The translations under genes were made by a program, and so were the position numbers. The notes under the pieces were generated by a model. The model did no database searches. It saw only the letters and a list, made by a program, of their open reading frames with translations, and was not told where the DNA came from. Source: Cycas panzhihuaensis (Eukaryota; Cycadophyta). Taken from it: a stretch of DNA of 64,000 nt. The stretch covers positions 43,035,741-43,099,740 of the forward strand of contig CM041465.1 in assembly GCA_023213395.1 (NCBI GenBank). Reading direction: 5' to 3'. Of this stretch, positions 31,761 to 43,244 are shown one piece after another. Position 1 is the stretch's first letter. The number at the start of each line of letters is the position of its first letter.

Positions 31761-32590
31761 ATATCGTATTCAATGAAAAAGAAGTAGAAGAAGATAAAAA
31801 TCAAATGAAGATAATTGACGATGCACCTCAAGTTATTTCTCAAGAAATTCCTATTGAGGAAGCATCTGGTCTACCTTCATAAGACATTTTAGAAGATTCT
31901 ACCTCACGACAGACTTCACCAAAAAAGGAAGAATCATCTCCACATGAAGCCTCCCTATCAGAAGAGGAAGAATCATCTCTAGAAGAATCAAGAATTGAAG
32001 AAGAACTAAAGGAGAAAAAGCTACCTAGAGGAAAAGGAGATATACTTCCTCATAGGACAAGAAGTCAGAGACACAGAGCATTGTACAGTAACATAGAACC
32101 TTAATCATTTGCAGAGGCAAAGGAGAAGATCGAATGGAAAGCAACCATGGACACTGAGATAGAATCCATCATCAAAAATTAGACTCGGGAATTGGTTGAA
32201 TTGCCACCCAACAAACTAGTAGTCAACTGTAAATGGATCTACAAGATAAAGTAGGAAGCCAATGGAAGCATTAAAAAATACAAAGCGAGGCTTGTTGCAA
32301 AGGGCTATACTCAAACAACTGGGGTAGACTATGAAGAAACATTTTCACCTGCAGCCAAATTAAATACAGTAAGAGTAGTAATGCCATTGGTAGCACAAAA
32401 AAATTGGAAAATATATCAACTAGATGTCAAAAGTGCCTTTCTAAATGGTGAAATAGAAGAAGAAGTCTATATGAAGCAGCCAGAAGGCTATATCGAAAAA
32501 GGGAAAGAACACTTGGTTTGCAGGTTGAAAAAGTCACTATATAGACTAAAACAGGTTCCATGTGCTTGGTATGTGAAGTTGGACAACTAG
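31761..32590 (+). pseudogene. pol: Copia-D connector and RT N-terminal half
   Basis: Glu/Ser-rich connector (EEESSLEESRIEEELKEKKL), then RT from about 32110: IEWKATMDTEIESII, stops at 32101, 32178 and 32251, [60 protein letters not shown] stop at 32588 splits it from the palm. Confidence 0.9.
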
Positions 32591-33594
32591 CTCTATCAAA
32601 ATGGATTCCACAAGTGCAACTTAGACTCAAGCTTGTATGTAAAGAACAAAAATGGGTTGATCACCATAATTGCAGTATATGTAGATGATATGATTCTCAC
32701 CGGGGATGATGAAGAATCAATCTCAAACATAAAAGGTCAACTTGAAAGTAAATTTGAAATGATTGATCTAGGATTCTTAAGTTATTATTTGGGGATAGAA
32801 GTTGACCAAAAAGAAGACTCAATCACTCTGTGCCAAAGTAAGTACATCAAAGACTTGCTAACAAAATTTCAAATGGAGAATTGCAATCCATGTGCAACCC
32901 CCATGGAAGTGAATTGTAACTTGGTCCTTGACAAGGAAGAGCCTCAGGCTAATGCCACCATGTATAGACAACTTATTAGGAGTTTGATTTACTTCACTGC
33001 CACCAGACCTAATATCTCATATTCTATAAGTCTAGTATCAAGATACATGCAGGAGCCCAAAATAAAACATTGGAGAGTAGCAAAAAGAATATTGAGATAC
33101 TTAAGAGGAATAATCGAATTGAAGCTGGTATATCCAAAGGAAGAATCACTTTAACTAATAGGATTTTGCGATTCAGATTGGGCAGAAGATAGAGCAAAGA
33201 AAACCTACAATTGGATATTGCTTCTTCTTAGGCATTGCACCAATCTCTTGGAGTAGTAAAAAGTAGGCAATAGTATCCCTATCATCAACAGAAGCGGAGT
33301 ACAAATTAGTAGTCAGTGCAACTATTGAAGCAATTTGGCTAAGACAACTTTTGAGACATCTGAATCAACATCAACAAGGACCAACAACACTGAATCGTGA
33401 CAATCAAAGTGCAATCAAATTAACCAGGAATCTAGTTCTTCATTCTCAGACAAAGCACATCAAAGTTCATGATTCGAGAGAAAGTTCAAAGCAAGGAGAT
33501 TGATCTGACTTACTATCCAACAGGAGAACATGTAGCAGATATATTGACAAAACCACTTGGAAAAGACAAATTTCAAATCCTCCTCAGGGATAAA
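32591..33594 (+). pseudogene. pol: Copia-D RT palm and RNase H
   Basis: Open for 173 codons from 32633: AVYVDDMILTGDDEE (catalytic Asp pair at about 32685), LSYYLGIEVDQK, LIRSLIYFTATRPNISY, RILRYLRGIIEL. After a stop at 33153: IGFCDSDWAEDR, a frameshift around 33205, SLSSTEAEYKLVV with the Glu, and a damaged DNQSAIKLTRN stretch. The C-terminus (ADILTKPLGKDKF) is shortened by a few residues before the purine tract attaagagaggg at 33597-33608. Confidence 0.9.
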
Positions 33595-33608
33595 ACATTA
33601 AGAGAGGG

Positions 33609-33835
33609 TGTTAGAATGTAATGTTTTATCCTAGGAAGTCTAAAGCGGTAATAGACCCCTCAAAAATGTAATTTATAAATGTATGTTGGACATGTGTCTG
33701 ACAAGTGTCACATTTTCATGTTACGGTTATAGTTGGTTTCTTGGGGTTTATAAACCCTAATTGTATATATTTAGAAGTTCACTTCTCAATAATCAATCAA
33801 GCATTTCTCTTCCATCTCAAGGTTATTTCTTAATA
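33609..33835 (+). repeat. Copia-D 3' LTR
   Basis: 227 bp, TGTTAGAATG...TTAATA (terminal C to T), followed by gtaca. Confidence 0.94.
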
Positions 33836-36100
33836 GTACACACTATCCTCCTTAATTTGAATCTGATAGTAGCTAGAGTGAAGTTGAATTTTTGAGAAAA
33901 GCTTGGGCTTGTGTAATTCGTCTAGCAAGTCATCAATTCATGGAATTGGATATTTTATTATTAACTGTTAATTTATTGAAGGCATGCTAATCAACACACA
34001 TTCGACAGGATCCATCCTCCTTCTTGACCAAGATGCAAAGGGACTGGAACTTGATATGATAGCTCTTTGGTAATCTATTGTATCTCCTTCTTGAAGTGAT
34101 ATGGATTCCTGTATGGATAACTATTCGCAGGTTTAGAAGCTAGTTGTAATTGTACTATGTGCTCGTTGTTTTTGGTTGGTGGTAATCCTTTTAGAATGTC
34201 TTGAAAGACCTTAGCATGTTGGTATATAATAACTTGTACTTCAAATGAAATATCTTGGATAAAGATTTTATAGCATGACATAAGGAATGCAAAAGGATTA
34301 TTTTTTTAGCAGTTTTTCAATGTGATGAGATAAAACCAGGTATTAGGGAGCTGAGGGTGGTGCTTGTAGTTTATATTTATGCCCTTTCTAGAAAAAGCTC
34401 ATGAATCTAGTTCTATAATTTATGACTATATTACCTAGGTTCTAAAGCTATTGAGTGCCAAAGACTACGCCTACCCCTCTCATAGGCATGGCAAACATTT
34501 AAGTACTTAAAAAATAGTCAGCAATCTATAGATGTACCTTATCACAAAATCCTCTGCAAGGCCATACTATTTCTGTTGGCGATTGTTACTTAGAATTATT
34601 TAAGAGGCTTGACTTGGAGCTCCAACTTAAGTTAAGTTGGGTGGTTGATGAAATTGTGTGTATTATTGCTATCGACCAATATTGATATGTTGGGAATTTT
34701 AATTGTTCCTTCAAGTCATAGTGTTAGAGGTGTGGTTGTCATTAGTAGTAGCCTGCAATGATATTTGAACATTCCCCAATTTTGTGTCATCGAGTAACTC
34801 TTCAATTTCTGCTTTGCCCTCTTTGGGTGAGTGCATTTCTTCTGGTTGCACTTCTGATGTTGGCATGTCCATTTCTTCATTGTTAATCATGAAGACCACC
34901 TTAGATGGGCACTTATGGTAGCGACTCCATTTTTTGTTATAGTCAAAACACATTCCTCGATGCATATGTTATGCTCTTGATAGTTTGCCTTCTACTAGCT
35001 CACCCTCCTTTTGTTCCTTTAGTGGAGGACTACCCTTGGTTCCTGATTGGTATCAATTTGGTTTTCTGATTTGTCCTATTGGTTTGGAGCAACCATCAAG
35101 ATTTATATAGCTCTAACACGATTCCTTAAATTTGGCTTCTATGTTGTGAGCTTGTCTTATTGCTTCTGATAGAGATTCTACCCGTAGTGTCTTAAGACGG
35201 AATTTGATAGTCCCTTTGAGCCCTACAATATAGGCTTCAAGTAGTAGGATCGGTTCGATCTTGGAAATCAACATGGTTTGTAAATTTTAAAATTCTTTTG
35301 TGTAAGCCTAAACTATGCTCGTATGTTGCAGATGAGTTAGTTGTGCGAAATAACCTATGCTCCAAGAGTCCTTATATTGTTTGATTAAGGATGATTTTGG
35401 AAAGTCCCAATTGTAATGTTTGGTTCCATGATAAAATTGACTCCACCAACAAAACCATTTGACTACTTTGCCATGCAAATGAAGGGATGCCACCAATACT
35501 TGCCCCTCTTCTTGTCCCACATGCATCTGGAAATATAGACCCATCTAAATTATCTAGGTTCAAATATCCCTTGATTTATTAGGATCAAATTTTCCAAAAG
35601 AAATTTGGAATTTCTGAGATTATATTCTGGTCTATTTTTTCTTCTTTCTTCTCTTTCCTCATGGTGTTGAGGTTTTCCTATGTTGAAGAAAGGTCCCTTG
35701 TTGCCCTTATTGTCATCAGACTAGGGCCTTTTTAATAATCCATGCATGATTTTTTGCAAATTATCAATTTTTTGGCTGATGTCATGGAAACTTCATTCCA
35801 TTTCACCACTTATTTTGCAAACTTGTTCTCTTATTTCATTTCTTATTATGTCCAGCCCTATAGGTAAGGCTATGTCTATTGCATCCTCTCTTATGGCGAC
35901 ATTTTGCTTGTGAGAGAAGTGGTGTTCATCATCTTTTTTAGTGTTAGTTTTCTTCCAAATCTCAATTCCGTTTTCTGGAAAAATAAAATTGGTTGCTTTT
36001 CCCTTGAAACAAGTCCAACTAGTTATAGGAATGCTTTGTGGGAAACTAGGAAACTGAATTTAGCTCTTTTTTTTTTGAAAATGACTCCTTCGATAACAAA
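33836..36100 (-). pseudogene. pol: Gypsy-D gag, protease and RT N-terminal part
   Basis: Read from 36100 leftward. A gag-like segment at 35308-35544 (ASLHLHGKVVKWFCWWSQF, LIKQYKDSW) with many shifts; a zinc knuckle at about 34945-34900 that is incomplete (MCFDYNKKWSRYHKC, first Cys pair damaged); an acidic tail; protease remnants 34300-34700; then 34075-34281, VFQDILKGLPPTKNNEHIVQ, the standard Gypsy pre-RT, followed by RT fingers (CRMCVD) up to Copia-D. Bases 35900-36100 are probably leader. Stops and shifts throughout. Confidence 0.78.
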
Positions 36101-36112
36101 GCTCCAGTACCA
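36101..36112 (-). promoter_or_regulatory. Gypsy-D primer-binding site (probable)
   Basis: On the minus strand TGGTACTGGAGC lies two bases inside the LTR end. It differs from the iMet complement by three adjacent transitions, so it is either decayed or for another tRNA. Confidence 0.6.
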
Positions 36113-36114
36113 AT

Positions 36115-36480
36115 TGTAGGATTTCTAGTAAAAGCTTTACATAAACAATGGAGTATTCATAGATTTATGACAAAATTAATATCAAATCATATACCTAATA
36201 GAGATATCCATTGAGAAATACTTGCCAAACAATAATAATTAGAATTAATAATTGATAAAAAACACATAATGGTTTCATCTTTGAGGCGAGATGTCCTCCC
36301 AAAATTGTTCCATATAAAAATGCGAACAAGAGTTCTTTCTGCCATGCATGAGCACCTTCCAATGATGATTACAAATGGGGCCCAACAATCCTATAAATTG
36401 GTGTAATATAAAATATAGGAAGTCAAGTTTAAGAAATGAGGGTAGTTTCGCTTAAGGTTAAAATTGGAAGTCAACCAACA
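36115..36480 (-). repeat. Gypsy-D 5' LTR
   Basis: 366 bp on the minus strand from TGTTGGTTGAC to ATCCTACA. The inner end is set by the primer site and the outer end by the TG and by the start of unrelated coding sequence on the plus strand. No partner LTR is left in the window, so the outer boundary is provisional. Confidence 0.6.
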
Positions 36481-36850
36481 TTTTGTAGAAATGCTACAAC
36501 TCATGAAAGAAAGTCCTTATTTACTCAAAACTATTAGGTTATGGACCAAATTGTACTTTGTATAATTGACAATGGTAGTATGAAGAATTTAATATCTGAG
36601 TAGTTAGTTAGGGACCTTAATCTCCCTACAGAACCTCATCCAAACCCTTATAATCTTGGTTGGTTTAAAAAGGGCAGACCACAGACTTGGTAGATTGAGT
36701 CTAGAATGTAACCTTGGTGGTTGACGTGTCACCCATGGACTACTTTAAGCTCTTATTGGGCCGGCCCTATTAGTATGATAGATGAGCAGTTTATGATGGA
36801 TTTAGAAACATATACAAATTGTGCAATGACTAAAAAGCGTACTATCTCAT
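36481..36850 (+). pseudogene. pol: Gypsy protease fragment
   Basis: Plus-strand remnant: CIIDNGSMKNLISE resembles the Gypsy protease active site (D-x-G-S, here DNGS), followed by LVRDLNLPTEPHPNPYNLGW and, after a shift, MDYFKLLLG and YDGFRNIYKL. Stops at about 36601 and others. Different from Gypsy A-C (DGGA) and on the opposite strand from Gypsy-D, so it is an older separate element. It is cut by Copia-F at 36850. Confidence 0.7.
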
Positions 36851-37175
36851 TATTGAAGAAGATGACAAAGCCTTCACACCAATGATTTATGAGCACATCC
36901 CTTAGGATCATTATGAAGAGGAAATCAACTAGCATAAGGAGATGATTAGCATCTACACTAGGCAGCTATGAACATGAACAAATAAGCAAGCATAAAGCAC
37001 AATGTGCTCAAGCATAAGATATACACAAAATATGGATGAGAAAGAATTGTTTCTCACTCCAAATAAACAAGTTTGACTTGGATTCAGAAAATAACAACAT
37101 AACAATACAATATTCACTCTCTTATTTGATACATGAGAATTAACCCTAATATATAGAGTTGGAGGAGAGACCTTG
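36851..37175 (-). repeat. Copia-F 3' LTR, distal part
   Basis: Matches 56499-56830. The end TATTGAAG corresponds to TGTTGAAA at 56499. The last five bases ccttg form the left target duplication of Copia-G. Confidence 0.88.
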
Positions 37176-37381
37176 TGAAATGAGTGGATCTATCCTTCAT
37201 CTCCATGCACTAAACACAAAGGCAAACATGGGAGCAATAGAGACTTGAGAGAAAAAGAGTAGCTCTCACAAAATGGAAAGATAAGAATGAGCCTCCTCCA
37301 TTGAGCTTTTACTTTTACATTGAGAGAGGGAGCATTAGAGTTAGGTGAAGTGAAATTACACATAATGCACATGAAAGTGCA
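37176..37381 (-). repeat. Copia-G 3' LTR, distal part
   Basis: Nearly identical to 49845-50055. Its last bases gtgca (37377-37381) are the left target duplication of Gypsy-B. Confidence 0.92.
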
Positions 37382-38231
37382 TGTTGGGACATATTGTGGC
37401 ACATAGGCCTTGAGGAAGACGGAATACAGGCTTGTATTGACCAAAGGAAGGCAAGTATGGACCACACGGAGGTACGTATGAGGCGAAACAGTCGAAAAAC
37501 CAGCATTGCAGGTGCGTATGGCAAGGTGCGTGCACGGAATGAGTGCACGTACAGAACGTGCTAGTAGCGGAGCAGGCGACGCACGGCAAGGGACCAAAGG
37601 AAGCTTGGGAAGCCGCCAGCGACGACGGACCTAATGAAGACATTAGTTAAAGTGTATAACTAATGATTAAAGTGAAAGGGTACCTTGGTGACAAAAAGGT
37701 ATGGTTATGACTTTGAGTCATAACCTTTCATCCAAAAGGCATCAAAGGGACATTTAATGGTGCTTTGAGGACTATTCCAGTGTGAGAGTCGAGTTATTCA
37801 TTCCTATGTCATGTGCTCAAGGGTGAGAGCCGGATATCACGGGTACGCAAAGGTGCAGGAGCCAGTACGCATGACAGCCATTTGGAGCATCACTGTATGA
37901 TAAGTACCATCTGGGTACGCATATGTATGAGAAGATCGATGTCTTTGGAATGCTCGAGAATGCATTCCGACCTGTGTAATTAAACTGTTGACTTAATAAA
38001 AGGAAGAGTTACGTGGAAATTGGTGTATTCTTGGTGTTGTGATGATGATTTGCTGAGTATGTATTGATTTGCATCTTTGTGTACCATCCTGTGAATTATA
38101 TGTGCAATATATGTGGAATGTATGTGAATGACCATGTTGACAGTATCCTGAACTAGACTATAGCGCTGTGTAACCTTGACAAGTGTAAGGGGTATCTCAT
38201 AAGTGTAATAAGATACCTCCCAGAGTCAACA
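37382..38231 (+). repeat. Gypsy-B 5' LTR
   Basis: 850 bp, TGTTGGGACATATTG...GTCAACA. The first 300 bp differ from the right LTR in clustered patches around tacg and cag motifs, while the rest is nearly identical. Confidence 0.93.
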
Positions 38232-38232
38232 T

Positions 38233-38362
38233 TGGTTCCGTTGCCTACGTCCGCTGAGGAGGGACAAGGGCCTAGGAGTTTCAAAGAGAAGTATGTGTAA
38301 AGGCGAGGACCCTAGCCGCCGTGATGGCGGGTAACTAAGCCACCGTGACGGGGGACCTTCCA
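38233..38362 (+). promoter_or_regulatory. Gypsy-B primer site and leader
   Basis: The primer site TGGTTCCGTTGCC (38233-38245) matches the tRNA-Glu 3' end. The leader has a hairpin CCGCC-gtgat-GGCGG (38316-38330) at the place of the inner hairpin of Gypsy-A. Confidence 0.75.
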
Positions 38363-40114
38363 ATGCCACCTAAGAGGCCTTCAAGGTCGGAAGAGCCCCA
38401 GAAGGATACTTCACCCAAGGAAGAGGAAACCAGCAGACAAAGGGCACTAAGATGGTCAAAAGAAGCAAAACTCAGAAGGGCGAGGAGGTTAAGTTCGCAA
38501 AACAACAAGACTAAGGGACAGTCCGTTGAAGGATCTGAGGCAAGTGGAGCCCAGACACCTTAGGAGGAGGAAACTCATGGCGAACGCATGGTATTGACAC
38601 CAGCCCCAATCAGAGATGATTTGTTTAGCCCGGAGATTGAAGGCAAGCCAAAAGTGGATGAAAAACATCAAGAGATCTTAACAGAGGGAAGTATACCAGT
38701 GGAGGAAGCTCGAAGGACCTAGGTGACAGCGATAAGAAGGCAGAGGAAGGTCCCTCGGCATATTGGGAGAATAAGCTAACGAGGCGACTTTTCAAGATTC
38801 GGCGAGAAAGGGGTTCTGATCAATCTTATATTACGGTAACACCATTGACTATACAAGTTCCAGGTGTAGTGGAACCCATACATATAAAAACTCCATTCAA
38901 GAATCCGTTGTTTGGAAAAGATAGTACAGCGGTAGGCACTCCTAGTGCATCCCCAAAGGAGGGAGGAAAGGAAAAATCACCATCAGGTGGGGGACAGTTA
39001 CAATCTCCCAAAATGGACGACTATAGAGACTTTGGGAAACTAATCTTTAATGATACTTCAGACGCAGCAGAGCATGCATACCTATTTCAGAGCCTTATTG
39101 ATGTAAAAAAGATCACAGACGAAGACGAGATCAAAGCACGCTTCGCCTGCACATTAAGAGGAGTACCTTTGGCGTGGTATAAGGAGACGAATAAGAATGA
39201 GCCATGGGTGAAACTTAAGAAAGCATTCGAAGAGAGATTTCAAAAATTTCGCGAGAATGAAGTCAGGAAATCGCGCTACGAGAGATCAAACAGAGGCCGG
39301 GAGAATCTGTCCTAACTTACATTAGCCGAATGAAAATTATTGCGGCGAGCATGATCAATGAGACGATAACAGACCATAATATGAAGAATTACTTTGTAAG
39401 AGGGCTGAATGAGAAGTTGCGAGCCATGATGCATGCTCATCCATTGAAATCATTTAAGAATGCTCAAGATCTGGCATTAGATTTTGAAATGGAAATGGAC
39501 GCACAAGCGGGAGGACAAGACTCCTTGCTGCTGAGGTTACAAGACGAGATTAGAGAGTTGAAGCAAAACCAGTACAACCGACCCTTCTGCCAGGTGGGGG
39601 TAGCAGAAGAGGAATCAGAGTTGGAGACATTGAGAAAAGAGGTAGCTAGATTGAAAATGAGAAATAACCGTGAAGAAGAGGAAACGCCCAAAAAGAAAGA
39701 GCACACTGGAAGGGTAACCAAGTGGTGCCACATTTGCGAAGAAAACTCACATACCACCAGGGAATGTGATTTAAATTTAAAAAACAGTACGTTGCACCAA
39801 CAAGAGAAGTGGTGCCATATATGTGAAGTTGACACACATACAACCAAGGATTGTTTCTACAATCCCAGGGGGAAGGCATTCAGAGGACGAGGTCGGGGAA
39901 GAGGTAACCCACCTCGAAATGTGTATACAACGAGGGGCGCACCAGAACCCTCGAGAAAGAAACAGCCGATGGGGAGATGCCTCATCTGTCTGATTCAGAC
40001 CGAAGTCGAATGCCCAATGAAAGCAGAATACTGAGCAGGCATTCGTGATGCGAGAACTATGGCCCAAGTGACCACAAAACAGAGGATTGCAAAGGGAAAG
40101 CTAAAGCAACCAAC
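38363..40114 (+). pseudogene. gag: Gypsy-B gag
   Basis: MPPKRPSR start with the basic head; a stop at 38562 falls at a Gln codon (CAG to TAG). Capsid is open at 38845-39315 and, after a one-base loss near 39272, at 39330-40034, with YFVRGLNEKLRAMM and the Leu-rich stretch. Zinc knuckles CHICEENSHTTREC and CHICEVDTHTTKDC are intact, followed by an RGRGRG tract. The third knuckle is shortened (CLICLIQTEVEC) and the fourth lost its first cysteines (ENYGPSDHKTEDC). Confidence 0.9.
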
Positions 40115-41425
40115 TTGATGACAATCATACCGGAGACGAAAAATGTCAAATTACAAAACAAACAGAAAGAGAAATCGAATGAAGGTTATCTAGATCCACT
40201 GACAGAAATGGATCGATATAGAAAAGTGAAACAAGTGTTAGATGGCCTAGTCCGGGAGGAGAATGCATTACCAATGGGTAAACCGGAAACGAAATACGTC
40301 TATGTTCGGAAAAATAAACAAAAGGAACAAGAAAATCTACCGGAAGAACTTAAGGCAAAACCCCAAATGGTGCAAATGGAAGAGCTTTTTAAAGGATTGC
40401 CAGCAGAGGATATCCCCAGAATGTTGCTATTGATGGAAAATTTGGTAAAACAGCTTCAGTTAACTATTCCTCTGTCCCAAGTTATTGATTGGATCAAAGG
40501 AGGAGTGTTGCAGAGGGGAATCACCAAGAGTTTGAAGCAAATCATACCATCATTTGATATGGATCCGATGGTAACTATGACAGTTTTGGGAGAAAAGTTT
40601 CCGAGAGTGATCGTTGATGGGGGAGCAGCTGTGAATGTACTGCCCACCTCGACTTGGCGTAAACTGGGAAGCCCGAAGTTGGAAGCGGCGACCTATTCGT
40701 TGAAATTGGCCAACGAATTGTTGGTGCGACCTATGGGAAAACTGGCCAACATCAAGGTGGATGTGGCAGGAATTGTCGTAAAAATCGATTTTACAATTGT
40801 GGAAACAGAGAAAGGTGCAACTCCCTATTCGGCCTTATTGGGGAGACCATGGCTATATAAAACCCAATGTCTCCAAAGTTGGAAAGACGTAACCTTCACC
40901 TTATCGGATAATGGAAACAAAGTGGTTTTACCGATGTTGGGGAAGAATTCCATTGAAGTGATACCTGACAATGGTTCAAGTACAACCATTGCAAATGAAG
41001 CAACAACTTCTTCGTTCGGCGAAGAAAATCTCTACCATACGGCCGAAGAATCTACCAAATTGATCGACCGCCAAGAAGCAGAACCAACGTACCTTGGAGA
41101 AAACTACAATTCTTCAGATGATGAAAACGGGATGAGATTTATGGATTATTGGCTACGGGACACATATGAAGTCAACCTCTCATCCTATAGGTGTAACCTA
41201 CTTTCTCGGAATGTAACTGAGGAAGTTGATATTAAATCTAAATTTGTTGATTATACGAGTGTTAATAATAACATAAAAAACCTAGACCCAAACCCAAATC
41301 CCCCTTTTAACCCAAACCCTTACCCTAATACCCCAACCCCCTCTAACCCTAACCTTCCCTCTACCTCCAGTGTGGGCCTTGAGGTAGATTGCCCTTCCCA
41401 CCCCATCCCGGTAGGAAGAAAGTAA
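40115..41425 (+). pseudogene. pol: Gypsy-B protease region (436-codon open frame)
   Basis: Open from MTIIPETKNVK to a stop at 41423. It contains an alpha-helical, Leu-rich part (MEELFKGLPAEDIPRMLLLM), the protease with VIVDGGAAVNVLPTSTWRKL (catalytic Asp at 40616-40618) and the LLGRPWLYKTQ motif, then an acidic region (HTAEESTKL) and DTYEVNLSSYRCNLLS. The tail is Asn/Pro-rich. It is the longest intact protease frame in the window after Gypsy-C. The Met shown is the first in frame; translation in the element would come from Gag-Pol. Confidence 0.9.
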
Positions 41426-41974
41426 TAAACCTTCCTCATCTTCTTTAGAGGTACACCTACCCAGCAGGAGATCTTTTTCAACCATCGGTCCAAATTTAAG
41501 GAAGAAGAAAAGGAATTTGCTGAGAGTATCCCTAGAGATTCCGGTCTAGAAAACAAAATTGCCACTCCAGAAGATAGAAATCATGGAGAATGCGTTGGAG
41601 ATTTTGTGAAGCCCTTTTATGGAGAACCACTATATGGAATTTCCCAATTGAGACATTGTAGAGAACATTGGTTAGGAGAAGATCAATTAAGGGATCATAA
41701 GAAGAAATCGACAAAGCATACCACACCAAGGAAAAGGCGGAAAAGGACAAGGCACGACCGCCACGACAAGACATCGTATTTCAAGAAGGGTGATCGAGTA
41801 TGGCGATTCGACAACAAATCCCAAACAACCTGAGGAGAATTGAAGATGCATTGGAAAGGCCCATATAGGATTGAGAAAGTGTACCAGAATGGCACTATCC
41901 AATTGAAGAAACTATCAGGCCAGCTACTACCTGAAATGGTCAAGGGTAGTAAACTGAAACCCTATATCAACTAG
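41426..41974 (+). pseudogene. pol: Gypsy-B linker joined to integrase C-terminal tail
   Basis: The linker (similar to Gypsy-A 11100-11280: GDFVKPFYGEPLYG) runs to about 41690, then joins directly to the basic C-terminal end of integrase: KRRKRTRHDRHD, FKKGDRVWRF, a stop at 41831, then MHWKGPYRIEKVYQNGTIQL (GPY motif) and KGSKLKPYIN, stop 41972-41974. It corresponds to Gypsy-A 14360-14605. About 3 kb of pol is missing between. Confidence 0.85.
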
Positions 41975-42368
41975 GGTGGAGCAACTTACCAAATTAATTT
42001 GGTTGTACCATGGCGTGTTGCATGAGGTTGGGGCAAAACGGAATTGCCTTGATACCGGAACGTGATTCAATTCGGTGTGTAACATAAAATACAAAAAAAT
42101 AAAAAAACAGAAAAACAACCGTAACTCATATCATACAAATAAGCAATATGGTGAAGCATGGAGGAAAGATATATCATCATACGGAAGATCAAGGGAAAGT
42201 TGAACAAAACAAGGCACCAATAGATGAGGATTTATTAACCAAGAATGGCGACCAAGCGGTGGAGGCGAGCGGCGAGGCGGCCTTAGAATGAGAGGGGAGG
42301 AATACCCCAAATTTTGAATTTTTTGTTGAGCAAGGATGCTCAACCCAATCATGTTGACCCGGGATAGA
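41975..42368 (+). other. Gypsy-B 3' untranslated region
   Basis: The first ~190 bases match Gypsy-A after integrase (ggttgtaccat, ccttgatacc, A-rich tract), then the array and accessory ORF are absent. Ends with a purine tract (gagaggggaggaa about 42290) and the hairpin GTTGAGCA-AGGA-TGCTCAAC (42325-42344), then gttgacccgggataga before the LTR. Confidence 0.8.
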
Positions 42369-43244
42369 TGTTGGGACATATTGTGGCACATAGGCCTTGA
42401 GGAAGACGGAATACAGGCTTGTATTGACCAAAGGAAGGCAAGTATGGACCACGCGGAGGTACGCACGAGGCGAAACAGTGGAAAAACCAAAGATTTTGGG
42501 TGCGTATGGTAGTGCGTGCACGGAATGGGTACGTACCACAGATACGTACTAGTAGCGGAACGGAAGCGGTACGCACGACAGTACGGGACCAGTGGAAGCC
42601 TGGGAAGTTGCCAGACGTACGTACGGACGTACGGACCTAATGAAGACATTAGTTAAAGTGTATAACTAATGATTAAAGTGAAAGGGTACCTTGGTGACAA
42701 AAAGGTATGGTTATGACTTTGGGTCATAACCTTTCATCCAAAAGGCATCAAAGGGACATATTTAATGGTGCTTTGAGGACCATTCCAGTGTGAGAGCCGA
42801 GTTATTCATTCCTATGTCATGTGCTCAAGGGTGAGAGCCGGATATCACGGGTACGCAAAGGTGCAGGAGCCAGTACGCATGACAGCCATTTGGAGCATCA
42901 CTGTATGATAAGTACCATCTGGGTACGCATATGTATGAAAGGCGTATCTTTCTTTGGAATGCTCGTGAATGCATTCCACCTCCGTGTAATTGAACTTGAC
43001 TTGATAAAAGGAAGAGTTACGTGGAAATTGGTGTATTCTTGGTGTTGTGATGATGATTTCTTTGAGTATGTATTGATTTACGTATTCTTTGTGTACCATC
43101 CCGTGAATTATATGTGAAATATATGTGGAATGTATGTGAATGACCATGTTGATGTGATCCCTGAACTAGACTATAGCGCTGTGTAACCTTGACAAGTGTA
43201 AGGGGTATCTCATAAGTGTAATAAGATACCTCCCAGAGTCAATA
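42369..43244 (+). repeat. Gypsy-B 3' LTR
   Basis: 876 bp, starts TGTTGGGACATATTG; ends AATA where the 5' LTR has AACA. Followed by gtgca. Confidence 0.92.

Larger units (their letters stand above)
22645..33835 (+). mobile_element. Copia-D, LTR retrotransposon split by Copia-E
   Basis: LTRs 22645-22871 and 33609-33835, both 227 bp, with about 19 differences by eye. Target duplication gtaaa (22640-22644) / gtaca (33836-33840), four of five matching. Internal order is primer site, gag, protease, integrase, RT, RNase H, purine tract. Copia-E interrupts the protease/GAG-pre-integrase junction at 24900/30810. Inserted into the Gypsy-D RT codons in the opposite orientation. Confidence 0.95.
20879..36480 (-). 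mobile_element. Gypsy-D, chromovirus-like element split by Copia-D
   Basis: Minus-strand Ty3/Gypsy: 5' LTR at 36115-36480, primer site, gag, zinc knuckle, protease and RT start (33836-36100), then after Copia-D the rest of RT, RNase H and integrase (20879-22644). The RT reading resumes across Copia-D exactly at its 5-bp duplication (gtaaa/gtaca). The 3' end is lost at the orphan LTR. Integrase residues (DLITRLP, LTKYVHF, YHL.TNGQT) and RT motifs resemble Tekay/Reina-type chromoviruses; whether a chromodomain existed cannot be seen. Confidence 0.85.
37382..43244 (+). mobile_element. Gypsy-B, internally deleted copy of the Gypsy-A family
   Basis: LTRs 37382-38231 and 42369-43244; perfect duplication gtgca at 37377-37381 and 43245-43249 (right LTR ends TA instead of CA). 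It keeps gag, protease and the integrase tail but lacks RT, RNase H and the integrase core (junction about 41690), and lacks the palindrome array and accessory ORF (junction near 42160). With gag-protease and both LTRs retained it resembles a non-autonomous derivative. Confidence 0.93.

Noticed and set aside
41283-41366. Telomere-like text (ccctaat, ctaaccctaacc) in Gypsy-B
   Set aside because: It is an Asn/Pro-rich, irregular stretch inside the protease linker reading frame; units are not regular CCCTAAA repeats, so not an interstitial telomere.
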